DNA of 64,000 bases. It comes from Phyllobacterium sp. 21LDTY02-6. Its GTDB lineage: Bacteria; Pseudomonadota; Alphaproteobacteria; Rhizobiales; Rhizobiaceae. The position numbers were made by a program, and so were the translations under genes. The DNA lies in NCBI RefSeq assembly GCF_023554255.2, contig NZ_JAMJWD020000002.1, positions 62,001 to 126,000 of the forward strand, written 5' to 3'. Under the pieces are notes generated by a model. The model searched no databases. It saw only the letters and a program-made list of their open reading frames with translations, and was not told the DNA's origin. How positions within the stretch are numbered: position 1 is the first letter of the stretch; every line of letters begins with the position of its first letter. Below, one piece after another: positions 13,003-22,011 of the stretch.

Positions 13003-13249
13003 GCAGATTTTCCCTGTTTTGGCCTTAAGAAACAAAAAAGAGCGGGACCTGTGTGGACCCACCCCTGTTCGAACCGACCAAGAATATGAGCCTTATATAC
13101 CGAAATCATGCGCGTGTTTCAAGCGGCGATTTCCTGCGATGGACAGCAGCGTCGCTCGTGGCGCATGGCTGCCCTGCGTCCCCGGCACTTATCAAAGGCC
13201 GGGCCGCTACCTATGTTTGCTGCAACGCAACAACCTCAAAGAGGATGCA

Positions 13250-13414
13250 ATGAAGCCCGCATACACACCCAAGGCCATTTCCCGCATGCTGAGCGTATTC
13301 GGCAGCGCCGTGGCTGCCGCTTCCGCCACGCGCACGGGCTATCAACCCGCGCCGTCGGACCTGCGTGCGCTCGGGATCGATCCGGTACAGTTCCGCACCA
13401 TCACACGCCTTTAA
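13250..13414 (+). CDS. Small conserved-looking protein (54 aa), function unknown
   Basis: This 54-codon frame starts at an ATG preceded by AAAGAGGA, a strong ribosome binding site 4-6 bases upstream. The peptide is basic in its first half, has an Ala/Ser-rich FGSAVAAASATRTG centre, and ends with DLRALGIDPVQFRTI. From memory, similar 50-60 residue proteins with a terminal LGID-F motif occur in many Rhizobiales; I could not check this. No signal peptide or membrane helix is evident. It is transcribed alone, diverging from rimP and converging on tctA (18-base gap between stops). No function can be assigned. Confidence 0.7.
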   Translation: MKPAYTPKAISRMLSVFGSAVAAASATRTGYQPAPSDLRALGIDPVQFRTITRL

Positions 13415-13432
13415 GTCTGCCGAACCGACCGC

Positions 13433-14977
13433 TCAGTCCTCGTTGGCTGCCAGGGCGGCGAGCACCTTGCCCTTGCCGCGAGCCCGCATGATCAGCGGCA
13501 CGACGACGGCGCAGACCGCGAGAACCAGCAGGGCGACAGCGATCGGCGAGCCGACCAGAACCGTGAAATCGCCCTGGCTGATCTGGATGGCGCGCCGGAG
13601 CTGCGTCTCCGCCATCGGCCCAAGGATCAATCCGACGACCACGGGAGCGATGGGGTAGCCGAACTGGCGCAGGAAGTAGCCGAACAGCCCGAACAGGATC
13701 AGCATGGCAAGCTCGAACGAGAATGCCAGCCAGCCCAGCTGGAATATTGCCGAATTGGCGCCGATCGTCCCCAGCGTCGCGAAAACCAGGATGCCGGCAT
13801 AGAGCCACGGCTTGGGGATCGACAGCAGGCGTACCCAGAGGCCGATCAGGGGCAGGTTCAGCACGAGCAGCATGAAGTTCGCAACGAGCAGGCTGGCGAT
13901 CAATCCCCAGACGATGGCCGGGTTCGTCGCAAACAAGAGCGGACCGGGCTGAAGCCCGAACTGCTGGAAGCCGGCGAGCATGATTGCCGCCGTTGCCGTC
14001 GTCGGCAGGCCGAGCGTCAGGAGCGGCACCAGCGTACCCGCGGCAGAGGCATTATTGGCCGCTTCGGGACCCGCGACGCCCTCGATGGCGCCATGACCGA
14101 ACTCTTCCGGCCGCTTTGCCATCTGTTTTTCCACCGAATAGGACAGAAACGTGCCGATTTCCGCGCCGCCCGCCGGCATGGCGCCGATGGGGAAGCCGAT
14201 GAAGGTGCCGCGCAGCCACGGCTTCCACGAGCGCGACCAGTCTTCCTTCGTCATCCAGATCGATCCCCTGACCGCTTCCACCTTTTCATCGGCAGCGAGG
14301 CGCGAAGCCGCGACGCTCAACGTCTCGCCGATGGCGAACAGGGCGACCGCGAGCGTGGTGACCTCGATACCGTCGAGCAGGTCCGGAATGCCGAAGGCGA
14401 GGCGCGCCTGCCCGGTCAATTGATCCTGGCCGACAAGGCCGAGTGCGAGCCCGATGAACAGTGCCGTCAGCCCGCGCAAGGTGGAATCGCCGAAAGCGGC
14501 GGAAACGGTCATGAATGCGAGCACCATGAGAGCGAAATATTCGGCCGGTCCAAAGGAAAGCGCGAACTTCACGATCCATGGCGCGATGAGTGCGAGCCCG
14601 ATGGTGGCGATGAGGCCCGCCACGAAAGAGCCGATGGCGGCAGTGGCAAGCGCTGGCCCGCCCCGCCCTGCCCGGGCCATCTTGTTGCCTTCGAGCGCCG
14701 TGACGATCGACGCGCTCTCCCCGGGCGTGTTGAGCAGGATGGAGGTGGTCGATCCGCCATACATGCCGCCATAATAGATGCCCGCGAACATGATGAGCGA
14801 GCCTGCGGGGTCAAGCTTGTAGGTGACGGGCAGCAACAGGGCGACGGTCAGCGCCGGGCCAATGCCGGGCAATACGCCGACGGCTGTGCCGAGGGTGACG
14901 CCGATCAAGGCATAGAGCAGGTTGATCGGCTCCATCGCAACGGTGAAGCCCTGGATGAGCAACGCAAAGGTGTCCAT
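13433..14977 (-). CDS. tctA: Tripartite tricarboxylate transporter, large membrane subunit TctA
   Basis: TctA is the large integral-membrane subunit of the tripartite tricarboxylate transporters, which import citrate-like or other carboxylates with a periplasmic binding protein. The 514-residue sequence is highly hydrophobic with about 11-12 predicted membrane segments. It shows the two glycine-rich family motifs [17 protein letters not shown] (about residue 35) and the repeat-related [20 protein letters not shown] (about residue 260). It is the last gene of tctC-tctB-tctA, 4 bases after tctB. The substrate cannot be deduced from the sequence. Confidence 0.95.
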   Translation of the reverse strand: MDTFALLIQGFTVAMEPINLLYALIGVTLGTAVGVLPGIGPALTVALLLPVTYKLDPAGSLIMFAGIYYGGMYGGSTTSILLNTPGESASIVTALEGNKMARAGRGGPALATAAIGSFVAGLIATIGLALIAPWIVKFALSFGPAEYFALMVLAFMTVSAAFGDSTLRGLTALFIGLALGLVGQDQLTGQARLAFGIPDLLDGIEVTTLAVALFAIGETLSVAASRLAADEKVEAVRGSIWMTKEDWSRSWKPWLRGTFIGFPIGAMPAGGAEIGTFLSYSVEKQMAKRPEEFGHGAIEGVAGPEAANNASAAGTLVPLLTLGLPTTATAAIMLAGFQQFGLQPGPLLFATNPAIVWGLIASLLVANFMLLVLNLPLIGLWVRLLSIPKPWLYAGILVFATLGTIGANSAIFQLGWLAFSFELAMLILFGLFGYFLRQFGYPIAPVVVGLILGPMAETQLRRAIQISQGDFTVLVGSPIAVALLVLAVCAVVVPLIMRARGKGKVLAALAANED

Positions 14978-14981
14978 GCTC

Positions 14982-15470
14982 TCAGCCTCCGAATGCCAGC
15001 CGCTCGATCGGGCCTGCCGGGAGCGACAATTGCAGCCCCTTCGAGAACAGGACCCAGACGACGAAAGAGAGGATGATGCCGACCGGCACGGTCAGCCATA
15101 GTTTCTTCTTGCCGAAGGCGCGCGCGGTGGCTGCGAAGAGCAGGCCGGTGGCAATCGAGAATCCGACGAAGTTCAGCAGGAGCATCTGCGCCGAGAGACC
15201 GCCGACGATCCAGACCACAGGTCCCGCCTGTTGCGCTTCGCGTTCCGGGAAGTCGCCCCTGAGCGCCTCCGCTACCGTCCACAGGGAAAGAATGAACAGC
15301 GCGCCGGCAATGGCATAGGGGAATACAGCCGGGCCTATGAGCGTGGCGCTGCCGCCATGGGCCGTCGCGGTGCTATAGGCGATAATGGCTGCCAGCAGGG
15401 CGAGAAACGCTGCTATGACCAGCGCCGCCCGATCGGGGCGGCGCGTGTTTCCGGTGCGCTGCTGGCTCAT
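14982..15470 (-). CDS. tctB: Tripartite tricarboxylate transporter, small membrane subunit TctB
   Basis: The 162-residue protein has four predicted membrane helices with the layout of TctB: an N-terminal anchor ([18 protein letters not shown]), a long central loop and a C-terminal pair ([23 protein letters not shown]). The terminal motif [15 protein letters not shown] is typical of the family. TctB associates with TctA in the inner membrane. Its start overlaps the tctC stop by 4 bases and its stop is 4 bases from the tctA start, so the three are translationally linked. Confidence 0.9.
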   Translation of the reverse strand: MSQQRTGNTRRPDRAALVIAAFLALLAAIIAYSTATAHGGSATLIGPAVFPYAIAGALFILSLWTVAEALRGDFPEREAQQAGPVVWIVGGLSAQMLLLNFVGFSIATGLLFAATARAFGKKKLWLTVPVGIILSFVVWVLFSKGLQLSLPAGPIERLAFGG

Positions 15471-16417
15471 TTGACGAGGCCGATATCTTTCAGGATTGCG
15501 GCCGTGGCCTCGGTATCCTTGGCAAGCTGCGCCTTGAAGGCATCACCGGCCAGATAGGTATCGGCCCAGCCCTTGGCCTTCAGCTGCTCCTGCCAGCCCT
15601 TGGACTTCACCAGCTTCTCGATATCGGCACCGATGGCAGCTTCCTGTTCGGGCGTGATGCCCGGCGCTGCGGCGACCATGCGCCAGTTCTGGATCGAAAC
15701 ATCGACACCGGCTTCCTTGAAGGTCGGCGCGTCGATGCCTTCCAGCTTGGCGTCGCTGGAAATGCCGATGATGCGCAAGGTACCGGCCTTGATCTGCGAT
15801 TCGAACTCGCCATAGCCGGAAATGCCGACGGTCACCTGCCCGCCCAATATGGCAGCCAGGGCCTCGCCGCCGCCCGAGAAGGCGATGTAATTGACCTTGG
15901 TCGGATCGACCCCGGCGGCCTTTGCAATGAGGCCGGCCGTGATGTGGTCCGTACCACCGGCGGAACCGCCACCCCAGGAAACGGAACCCGGGTCGGCCTT
16001 CAGCTTCTCGACGAGATCCTTCATGCTCTGGATCGGCGAGCTGGCCGGCACGACGACGGCCTCGTATTCGCCAGTGAGGCGGGCGATCGGCGTTACCTGG
16101 TCGAGCGTCACGGGCGACGCATTGGTCAGGATGGCGCCGACCATGACATAGCCGCCGACGATCAGCTGCGACGGGTCGCCCTTGCCCGAATTGACGAATT
16201 GCGCGAGGCCGATCGTGCCGCCGGCGCCGGTGACATTCACCACCTGGACATTGCCGGAAATCTTCTCTTCCTGCAGTACGGTCTGGAGCGTGCGGGCCGT
16301 CTGGTCCCAACCACCGCCGGGCGCGGCGGGCGCCATGATCTTGTAATCGGCGGCAAAGGCCTGGCCGGAAAGCAGCACGGCTCCGGCGGCGACAAAGGCA
16401 AGCAACATCTTACGCAT
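15467..16417 (-). CDS. tctC: Tripartite tricarboxylate transporter substrate-binding protein TctC
   Basis: TctC-type (Bug family) periplasmic binding proteins capture the carboxylate and deliver it to TctAB. The 316-residue product begins with a Sec signal peptide ([23 protein letters not shown], cleavage near residue 23). It contains the family features [14 protein letters not shown] and, in the middle, the [11 protein letters not shown] loop that contacts bound ligand in related structures. An upstream in-frame ATG exists at 16432, but GGAGGA sits 7 bases before the ATG at 16417, which is therefore chosen. First gene of tctCBA; tandem repeats upstream (16581-16597) are candidate regulator sites. 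Confidence 0.94.
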   Translation of the reverse strand: MRKMLLAFVAAGAVLLSGQAFAADYKIMAPAAPGGGWDQTARTLQTVLQEEKISGNVQVVNVTGAGGTIGLAQFVNSGKGDPSQLIVGGYVMVGAILTNASPVTLDQVTPIARLTGEYEAVVVPASSPIQSMKDLVEKLKADPGSVSWGGGSAGGTDHITAGLIAKAAGVDPTKVNYIAFSGGGEALAAILGGQVTVGISGYGEFESQIKAGTLRIIGISSDAKLEGIDAPTFKEAGVDVSIQNWRMVAAAPGITPEQEAAIGADIEKLVKSKGWQEQLKAKGWADTYLAGDAFKAQLAKDTEATAAILKDIGLVK

Positions 16418-16491
16418 GCGAAATCCTCCCATGGCGGCGTGGGCGCCGCCTATCCTTCATTGATCTCGAAGTTCTGGAAGATGCCGCTCAT

Positions 16492-16510
16492 ATCCGGATG
16501 TGCACCGGAT
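16492..16510. promoter_or_regulatory. Inverted repeat upstream of tctC
   Basis: ATCCGG and CCGGAT are separated by 7 bases, forming a 19-bp imperfect palindrome 75-93 bases before the tctC start. The size and symmetry fit a dimeric repressor or activator site; nothing identifies the protein. Confidence 0.3.
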
Positions 16511-16580
16511 CTGATCTCTCATGTGATTGCGACGGACAGCCTCCCAGCAGCCTCCTCACCCTGAAAATGATACTAGAAAA

Positions 16581-16597
16581 CTGTCAGGAAGCTGTCA
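16581..16597. promoter_or_regulatory. Tandem CTGTCA repeats upstream of tctC
   Basis: CTGTCA occurs twice with an 11-bp period (16581-16586 and 16592-16597), one helical turn apart, about 165-180 bases before tctC. This layout is typical of OmpR-family response regulator sites. Citrate-type tct operons are often controlled by the TctD/TctE two-component system, but no tctDE genes are in the window, so the link is inference. Confidence 0.35.
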
Positions 16598-16625
16598 CGC
16601 GAAATGCGCGGCCCGTTCGCGGCAA

Positions 16626-17333
16626 CTAGATCCGCCGGAAAGTGAGGTAAGCACCAACGCGGCCTTCGCGGTGGGCCTTCTGCTCGTAGCGGGTACCGGG
16701 CCAGCCTTCATAGGGCGTATGCCAATCCGCCGGACTTGCCGCCTGCCAGTCGAAATCGGGATGCGCATCGCAATGCTGCAGCGTCCAGTTCACATAGGTA
16801 TCTATGTCGGAAGCAAAGCGAAAGCGCGCACCCGGCTTGAGTACGCGGGCGAAGCGATCGAGATTTTTCCCGCTGACGAACCGGCGCTTCCAGTGCTTCT
16901 TCTTGGGCCAGGGATCAGGATAGAACAGGTCTATCCCGTCCAGCGAAGCCTCGGGCAGCCAATCCAGCACCTGCGTTGCGTCATCGTCGTAAAGCCGGAT
17001 GTTCTGAAGCGGATTGGCATGGAGATCGACCACCAGCTTTGCCATACTGTTGACGAATGGCTCGACGCCGATGAACCCGGCCATGGGGCAGCGCGCCGCC
17101 TCATGCAGCAGATGCTCGCCGCCGCCGAAGCCGATTTCCAGCCGTACCGCGCCGACCTCCGCCGAAAACAGCGAACGCAGATCTGCCGGCGCGGGCTGGT
17201 CGAGGTCGAGTTTCAGGACCGGCAGAAGCTCATCCCGGATCGAACGTTGCAGCGGACGCAGTGTCTTGCCCGCTCGCCTGCCGAAAAAAGCTTCCGTGGA
17301 CCTTGCCCGCCTCGCCTCCGTCATGATTTTCAC
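16626..17333 (-). CDS. trmB: tRNA (guanine-N7-)-methyltransferase
   Basis: TrmB methylates N7 of G46 in the variable loop of tRNAs using SAM. The 235-residue protein has the SAM-binding motif [15 protein letters not shown] (about residue 65), the family signature [19 protein letters not shown] (about residue 135) with the catalytic Asp, and a C-terminal GTRYEQKA motif. The frame begins with GTG at 17333; an ATG three codons later (17324) is an equally possible start since neither has a clear Shine-Dalgarno. It follows metK, the SAM-producing enzyme, by 10 bases, with a perfect hairpin bridging the junction. Confidence 0.95.
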   Translation of the reverse strand: MKIMTEARRARSTEAFFGRRAGKTLRPLQRSIRDELLPVLKLDLDQPAPADLRSLFSAEVGAVRLEIGFGGGEHLLHEAARCPMAGFIGVEPFVNSMAKLVVDLHANPLQNIRLYDDDATQVLDWLPEASLDGIDLFYPDPWPKKKHWKRRFVSGKNLDRFARVLKPGARFRFASDIDTYVNWTLQHCDAHPDFDWQAASPADWHTPYEGWPGTRYEQKAHREGRVGAYLTFRRI

Positions 17334-17335
17334 GC

Positions 17336-17355
17336 GTGGCCGCTCAGGCGGCCAC
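17336..17355 (-). other. Perfect hairpin spanning the metK stop
   Basis: GTGGCCGC / GCGGCCAC with a 4-base loop that includes the metK stop codon. The 8-bp GC-rich stem lies exactly at the metK-trmB junction, 3 bases before the trmB start. There is no U tract, so it is more likely an mRNA processing or stability element, or a control on trmB translation, than a terminator. Confidence 0.5.
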
Positions 17356-18609
17356 GGCGCTCTTCAACTGCTTGACGAGATCGGTCTTCTCCCAGGAGAA
17401 CGAACCATCCCGGCCCGGCTTGCGGCCAAAGTGGCCATAGGCGGACGTCTTGGCATAGATCGGCTTGTTGAGGTCGAGATGCTTGCGGATGCCTGTCGGC
17501 GACAGGTCCATGACGCTTCGCAGCGCCCGCTCGACGGCATCTTCCCTGACCTTGCCCGTGCCATGAAGATCGACATAGACAGACAGCGGCTGTGCTACGC
17601 CGATAGCGTAGGAAAGCTGGATCGTGCAGCGGTCGGCGAGACCAGCGGCAACGACGTTCTTGGCAAGGTAACGCGCGGCATAGGCGGCCGAACGATCGAC
17701 CTTCGTCGTATCCTTGCCGGAGAAAGCACCGCCGCCATGCGGCGCTGCGCCACCATAGGTATCGACGATGATCTTGCGCCCGGTCAGCCCGGCATCACCG
17801 TCGGGTCCGCCGATGACGAACCGACCGGTGGGATTGATGTACCAGATGCAGTCATCCGCGACCTTCAGATCACCGAGCGCCTCGAGAATATAGGGCTCGA
17901 CTACCTTGCGCACCTTCTTCGAGTCCCAGCTTGCATCGAGATGCTGGGTCGAGAGCACGATCTGCGTCGCTTCCTTGGCAACGCCGTCGACATAGCGCAC
18001 GGTCACCTGGCTCTTCGCATCCGGTCCAAGCTTGCCGACATCGCCCTCGCCCTTGTGGCGGGCAATGGAAAGCAGTTCGAGGATCTTGTGGGAATAATAG
18101 ATCGGTGCGGGCATGAGGTCTGGCGTTTCGCGGCAGGCATAGCCGAACATGATGCCCTGGTCGCCGGCTCCCTCTTCGCCCTGCCGGTCGGCGGCATTGT
18201 CCACGCCCTGCGCGATGTCCGCCGATTGCGGGTGGAGAAGCACGTCGATCTTGGCGGTCTTCCAGTTGAAGCCGTCCTGTTCATAGCCAATGGCGCGGAT
18301 GGCACGCCGCGCCGCGGCGCGAAAACGCGATGGGTTGATGACAGGATTGCCCTGTGCATCCTTTACCGTCTTGCCGTCCTTGTCCTTCTTCAACAGCGTA
18401 TCAGGCACCCGGACCTCGCCGGCGATGACAACGCGATTGGTCGTGGCGAGGGTTTCGCACCCGACACGCACGCTCCACGGATCGACGCCCGTCTTGCGGG
18501 CTTCTTTATAAATCATGTCGACGATTTCGTCGGAAATCCGGTCACAGACCTTGTCCGGATGACCTTCCGATACGGATTCACTTGTAAAAAGGTAGGAACT
18601 GCGCGTCAC
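17344..18609 (-). CDS. metK: S-adenosylmethionine synthetase
   Basis: MetK makes SAM from methionine and ATP. The product has the N-terminal [20 protein letters not shown] motif, the ATP-binding [15 protein letters not shown] segment and the phosphate loop [19 protein letters not shown]. An ATG further upstream is in frame (18663), but the GTG at 18609 has AGAGGGG 6 bases before it and gives the 421-residue length usual in Rhizobiales. The longer form would add a non-conserved leader. The gene lies between the XRE regulator and trmB; its 136-base upstream spacer contains a 7-bp stem-loop (18653-18672). No known SAM riboswitch consensus could be recognised there. Confidence 0.97.
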   Translation of the reverse strand: MTRSSYLFTSESVSEGHPDKVCDRISDEIVDMIYKEARKTGVDPWSVRVGCETLATTNRVVIAGEVRVPDTLLKKDKDGKTVKDAQGNPVINPSRFRAAARRAIRAIGYEQDGFNWKTAKIDVLLHPQSADIAQGVDNAADRQGEEGAGDQGIMFGYACRETPDLMPAPIYYSHKILELLSIARHKGEGDVGKLGPDAKSQVTVRYVDGVAKEATQIVLSTQHLDASWDSKKVRKVVEPYILEALGDLKVADDCIWYINPTGRFVIGGPDGDAGLTGRKIIVDTYGGAAPHGGGAFSGKDTTKVDRSAAYAARYLAKNVVAAGLADRCTIQLSYAIGVAQPLSVYVDLHGTGKVREDAVERALRSVMDLSPTGIRKHLDLNKPIYAKTSAYGHFGRKPGRDGSFSWEKTDLVKQLKSAVAA

Positions 18610-18652
18610 GGGAAACCCCTCTTGAAAGCTAGCAAATGCCAAAAGGCGCATA

Positions 18653-18672
18653 GTCTTTGCCAAGTCAAAGAC
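18653..18672 (-). promoter_or_regulatory. Stem-loop in the metK leader
   Basis: GTCTTTG / CAAAGAC (7 bp, 6-base loop) about 45 bases before the metK GTG. It is the only clear structure in the 136-base spacer. It could be a weak terminator of the upstream regulator gene or a leader control element; its function is unknown. Confidence 0.35.
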
Positions 18673-18745
18673 ATTCCGTCAATCGCTTTCATTTTCAAAC
18701 TTGTGGCCGTGCAGGGATTTTATTTTTCGCAGAACGTCGGAGGCT

Positions 18746-19162
18746 TCAGCCGACGTCGTCCTCCTGACCGAGCGTACGCACCAGATCGAGCACCTTGCGC
18801 CTTATCTTGGGGTCGCCGATCCTGGCGAAGGCGCGAGCAAGCTGAATACCCTCGGAACTGTTGAGAAATCCGACGACATAGGTCGTTTCACTCTCCTCGT
18901 CGAAGCCCTTCGATCGTTCCGCCTGACCGGGCATGTCGTCGAAGAAGAAGGTGACGGGAACATTGAGAATATTCGCAATCGCCTGCAATCGGCTGGCGCC
19001 GACGCGATTGGTCCCCTTCTCGTATTTCTGGATCTGCTGGAATGTAATGCCAAGACTTTCGCCAAGTTTCTCCTGGCTCAAGCCAATCATATTGCGGCGT
19101 AGTCTAATTCTTGCGCCAACATGAAGGTCAACGGGATTCGGGCTCTTTTTATTATCGGACAT
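18746..19162 (-). CDS. XRE-family transcriptional regulator (PhrR/PraR-like)
   Basis: The 138-residue protein has a cro/CI helix-turn-helix at about residues 15-70 (ARIRLRRNMIGLSQEKLGESLGI is helix 1-2, then TFQQIQKYEKGTNRV as recognition helix). A C-terminal half with FLNSSEGIQLARAF and RRKVLDLVRTL follows. The position directly after lnt matches the actA(lnt)-phrR pair described in Sinorhizobium medicae, where phrR is induced by low pH. Related PraR proteins control biofilm and symbiosis genes. Target genes here are unknown. A 15-bp palindrome at 19227-19241, 65-79 bases upstream of the start, may be an autoregulatory site. Confidence 0.88.
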   Translation of the reverse strand: MSDNKKSPNPVDLHVGARIRLRRNMIGLSQEKLGESLGITFQQIQKYEKGTNRVGASRLQAIANILNVPVTFFFDDMPGQAERSKGFDEESETTYVVGFLNSSEGIQLARAFARIGDPKIRRKVLDLVRTLGQEDDVG

Positions 19163-19226
19163 GAAAATCTCATTCGTATGAAATGGGGCTGAGTATTAAT
19201 TTTATCATCAATGTATCAACGGACCA

Positions 19227-19241
19227 AATAAGGCCCTTATT
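19227..19241. promoter_or_regulatory. 15-bp palindrome between lnt and the XRE regulator
   Basis: AATAAGG C CCTTATT, a perfect inverted repeat with a single central base, in the AT-rich 100-base gap between the lnt stop and the regulator start. It may be an operator for the XRE protein or a short terminator-like hairpin for lnt; the two readings cannot be separated here. Confidence 0.35.
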
Positions 19242-19262
19242 CGACAGGTCGGTGCTCAAATG

Positions 19263-20915
19263 TCAACCGAACCTTCTCCTGTGACGCAAAAAATACGTCA
19301 TTGTTGCAACCAGTACGGCTAGAATAACAACCCAGAATTGAGCATTGCGCGTCGCCTCGCTCATAGGTGGCCGTATCCTGGCCGGCAACCGGACATCCGA
19401 TACGCCGACCGCATTCAGCGCCAGCCCATCGATGATTCGTCCATAGGGATCGACCACGGCGGAGAGCCCATTATTGGCAGCCCGGATAAGAGGCAGGCCG
19501 AGCTCCACCGCCCGCAACTGCGCCTGGCGGAAGTGCTGGTACGGGCCGGGTGTATCGCCATACCAGGCATCGTTGGTGACATTGACGATGGCATTGGCTG
19601 GCGAGCCTGCATAATCCATCTCGCCGGGGAAGATGGCCTCATAGCAGATGAGCGGCAGCACCGCGAAACCCGGCAATACGGGAAGCGAACGCCGGCTTGC
19701 CGCCGGTGTGAACCCGCCCGGCATCTCGACTACCTCGGTGAGGCCGAGCCGCCGCAATATATGCTCCAGCGGCAGATATTCGCCGAAGGGGACGAGGTGC
19801 ACCTTGTCGGCCGCACCGGTTATTCCGTTCTTGCCATCGATCACATAGATCGAATTGTAATAAGCGGGCTCCGCCTCGCCGCCCGGCTCTTCCAGCCTTA
19901 TCGCGCCCGCCAGGAGCGTCTGCCCGTCGCCGAGCGTCTCCGTGATCGCCTTCATCGCGTCGGGGGATTTCGTCAGGAGGTAGGGTACGGCAGTTTCCGG
20001 CCAGACGATTATCTGGGGACTGGCGGCGCCCGCTGCCGGTGGCTGACGCGTCAGGTCGAGGTATTTGTCGAGGATGTCACGCCGCGCGTCGGCATCCCAC
20101 TTCATATCCTGCGCAATGGACGGCTGGACGATACGCACCTGCGGTCCATCGTCGACGATCGTCGCGTTGGACAGGCGGAGTGCTCCGTACCCCACATGCA
20201 AACCGATCAGGACGATTGCCAGCGCCGCACCCGCAAGGCGGTGGAGGCGATCGGAAACGAGCGCCGGCATGGCGAATACGATCACCGCGAGCACATTCAT
20301 CGCCAACAGGCCGATAGCCGCCGAAGACTGCATGAGCAGTGGCACGGGCATGGCCGCATAGCCGATGGCATTCCAAGGAAAGCCGGTCAACAGGAATGAC
20401 CGAAGCCACTCCGCCAACCCGAGCCCGAAGGCGAGCGCGAAGATGCGGCCTAGCCCATCGCTCCACACGAGGCGGGCAATGGCGGCGCCGAGCCCATAGA
20501 ACAGTGCGAGGAAGGCCGGCAGGCCAAGTATGGCGAAGGGAATGGCCCAGGCGAAATTCTGCGCGTCCACCAACAGCGCATTTCCGATCCACCAGAGCCC
20601 CAGGACGAAATATCCGAAGCCGAACCACCATCCGGTGAGGGCTGCGGGCAGGAGCCGCCATATGCCCCCTCGATCAGGCCCGCCAGTCGCTCCGTCGATG
20701 AGCCAGACCAGCACAGGAAATGCCATGAAGGCGGCCGCGATGAAATCGTAGGGCGGAAGCGCGAAACTGGCGCACCCACCGGCAAGGAACGCCGCAAGAG
20801 CGCGCTTCCAGCCCGACAGCAGCGCAAGCTTGCCTATCCAAAGCTGAAACGCGCTTTTCTCCCGCTGCGGGCCGTCCATCCGCTTCTGGCGCAATTGCAG
20901 CGACGAAATGGTCAT
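19263..20915 (-). CDS. lnt: Apolipoprotein N-acyltransferase
   Basis: Lnt transfers an acyl chain from phospholipid to the N-terminal Cys of apolipoproteins in the inner membrane, the last step of lipoprotein maturation. The 550-residue protein has about seven N-terminal and one C-terminal hydrophobic segments around a nitrilase-fold domain. The catalytic triad is recognisable as Glu in WPETAVPYLL, Lys in KVHLVPFGEYLP and Cys in LPLICYEAIFPG. Length is normal (500-550). Its ATG overlaps the corC stop by 4 bases. In Sinorhizobium this gene was described as the acid-tolerance gene actA. Confidence 0.95.
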   Translation of the reverse strand: MTISSLQLRQKRMDGPQREKSAFQLWIGKLALLSGWKRALAAFLAGGCASFALPPYDFIAAAFMAFPVLVWLIDGATGGPDRGGIWRLLPAALTGWWFGFGYFVLGLWWIGNALLVDAQNFAWAIPFAILGLPAFLALFYGLGAAIARLVWSDGLGRIFALAFGLGLAEWLRSFLLTGFPWNAIGYAAMPVPLLMQSSAAIGLLAMNVLAVIVFAMPALVSDRLHRLAGAALAIVLIGLHVGYGALRLSNATIVDDGPQVRIVQPSIAQDMKWDADARRDILDKYLDLTRQPPAAGAASPQIIVWPETAVPYLLTKSPDAMKAITETLGDGQTLLAGAIRLEEPGGEAEPAYYNSIYVIDGKNGITGAADKVHLVPFGEYLPLEHILRRLGLTEVVEMPGGFTPAASRRSLPVLPGFAVLPLICYEAIFPGEMDYAGSPANAIVNVTNDAWYGDTPGPYQHFRQAQLRAVELGLPLIRAANNGLSAVVDPYGRIIDGLALNAVGVSDVRLPARIRPPMSEATRNAQFWVVILAVLVATMTYFLRHRRRFG

Positions 20916-22006
20916 TCCCGCTCTTGCGCGGACTGGTCTTGCGGGACCTCGTCGCGCGCATCGGGCCGGCTGGTGCGCCGTTCGCCATGCCGCACAGGCG
21001 CTATGCGCACCTTGCGGATGCGGCGTGGATCGACCTCCAAAACATGGAACTCGTAGCCTGGCACGGCCTGCACGGTTTCGCCCCGCACCGGAATCCGGCC
21101 GAGGATCGAGAAAATGAGGCCGCCGACGGTGTCCACGTCCTCCCCGTGCTCGCCGACAATGAAGGCAGGACCGATCGCTTCAGCGATTTCCTCGAGTTCG
21201 GCGCGGGCATCGGCGATAAAGCTGCCATCGGCCTCGGCAGTGATCATGACCTCGTCATCATCATGCTCGTCCTCGATGTCGCCGACGACCATCTCGACGA
21301 CGTCCTCCAGCGAAACCAGTCCATCGGTACCGCCATACTCGTCGATTACCAGCGCTATCTGGATACGCTGGGCCTGCATGCGCGCCATGAGCTCGTTTGC
21401 AAGCATCGATGGCGGCACGAACAGCACCGGCCGCATCAGGTTCAGGTCGGCCACGGATTTCGTCAGGTCGACATTGGAGAAATCGAGCTTGGCGCCGGCG
21501 GTCGTCTTGGCGCTGCGCGCGGTCCGGCGAGCCGCCTTCGGCCGCGACACCTTGGTGATATGATTGACGACGTCGCGGATATGCACCATGCCGCGCGGGT
21601 CATCCAGCGTCTCGGCGAAGACCGGCATGCGCGAATGTCCGGATTTCTCGAACATTTCGAGCAGATCGCCCAGCGATGTGGAGATTTCGACGGCCTCGAT
21701 GTCCGCCCGCGGAATCATCACATCCTCCACGCGCAATTCGCGCAGGCGCAGGATGTTGTGAAGCATGGCCCTTTCTTCCGGCGAAAAGGCGGAATCGTCA
21801 TGATGTTCCTCAGCCAGCGCGGCGTCGATATCCTCGCGCAGGGTATTGCCCGCACGGTTGCGTAGGAACGGAAAGATCGTTGAAAGAAGCGAGCGCTTTT
21901 CGGGGATGGGCGCTCTGGGCGTACTTTGCCCTTCGGCATCACTCTCCTGACCGCTGGAGCTCTTGGCTGCTGCGGCCGGATCGTTCTGGTGCGACGTGTC
22001 AGACAT
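20912..22006 (-). CDS. corC: CorC/HlyC-family protein with CBS pair (hemolysin-like)
   Basis: The 364-residue protein lacks membrane helices and has the CorC layout: a variable N-terminus, EERAMLHNILRLRELRVEDVMIPRADI, two CBS domains (about 105-265) with the EYGGTDGLVSLEDVVEMVVGDI signature, and a C-terminal CorC_HlyC domain (TVGGLIFSILGRIPVRGE). The family is linked to magnesium and cobalt efflux and to 'hemolysin' annotations; the biochemical role is unsettled. The ATG at 22006 is used, with a TTG at 22015 as the alternative. It sits between ybeY (5-base gap) and lnt (4-base overlap), as in E. coli ybeZ-ybeY-corC-lnt. Confidence 0.93.
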   Translation of the reverse strand: MSDTSHQNDPAAAAKSSSGQESDAEGQSTPRAPIPEKRSLLSTIFPFLRNRAGNTLREDIDAALAEEHHDDSAFSPEERAMLHNILRLRELRVEDVMIPRADIEAVEISTSLGDLLEMFEKSGHSRMPVFAETLDDPRGMVHIRDVVNHITKVSRPKAARRTARSAKTTAGAKLDFSNVDLTKSVADLNLMRPVLFVPPSMLANELMARMQAQRIQIALVIDEYGGTDGLVSLEDVVEMVVGDIEDEHDDDEVMITAEADGSFIADARAELEEIAEAIGPAFIVGEHGEDVDTVGGLIFSILGRIPVRGETVQAVPGYEFHVLEVDPRRIRKVRIAPVRHGERRTSRPDARDEVPQDQSAQERE

Positions 22007-22011
22007 GGTCC

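Noticed and set aside
13060-13085. A TTCGAAC sequence upstream of rimP, reminiscent of the tRNA gene that precedes rimP-nusA in E. coli
   Set aside because: The flanking bases do not pair into a T stem on either strand and no acceptor or anticodon arm can be drawn.
18610-18745. A known SAM riboswitch ahead of metK
   Set aside because: No SAM-II or SAM/SAH consensus could be matched by eye; only a simple stem-loop is present, kept as a low-confidence finding.
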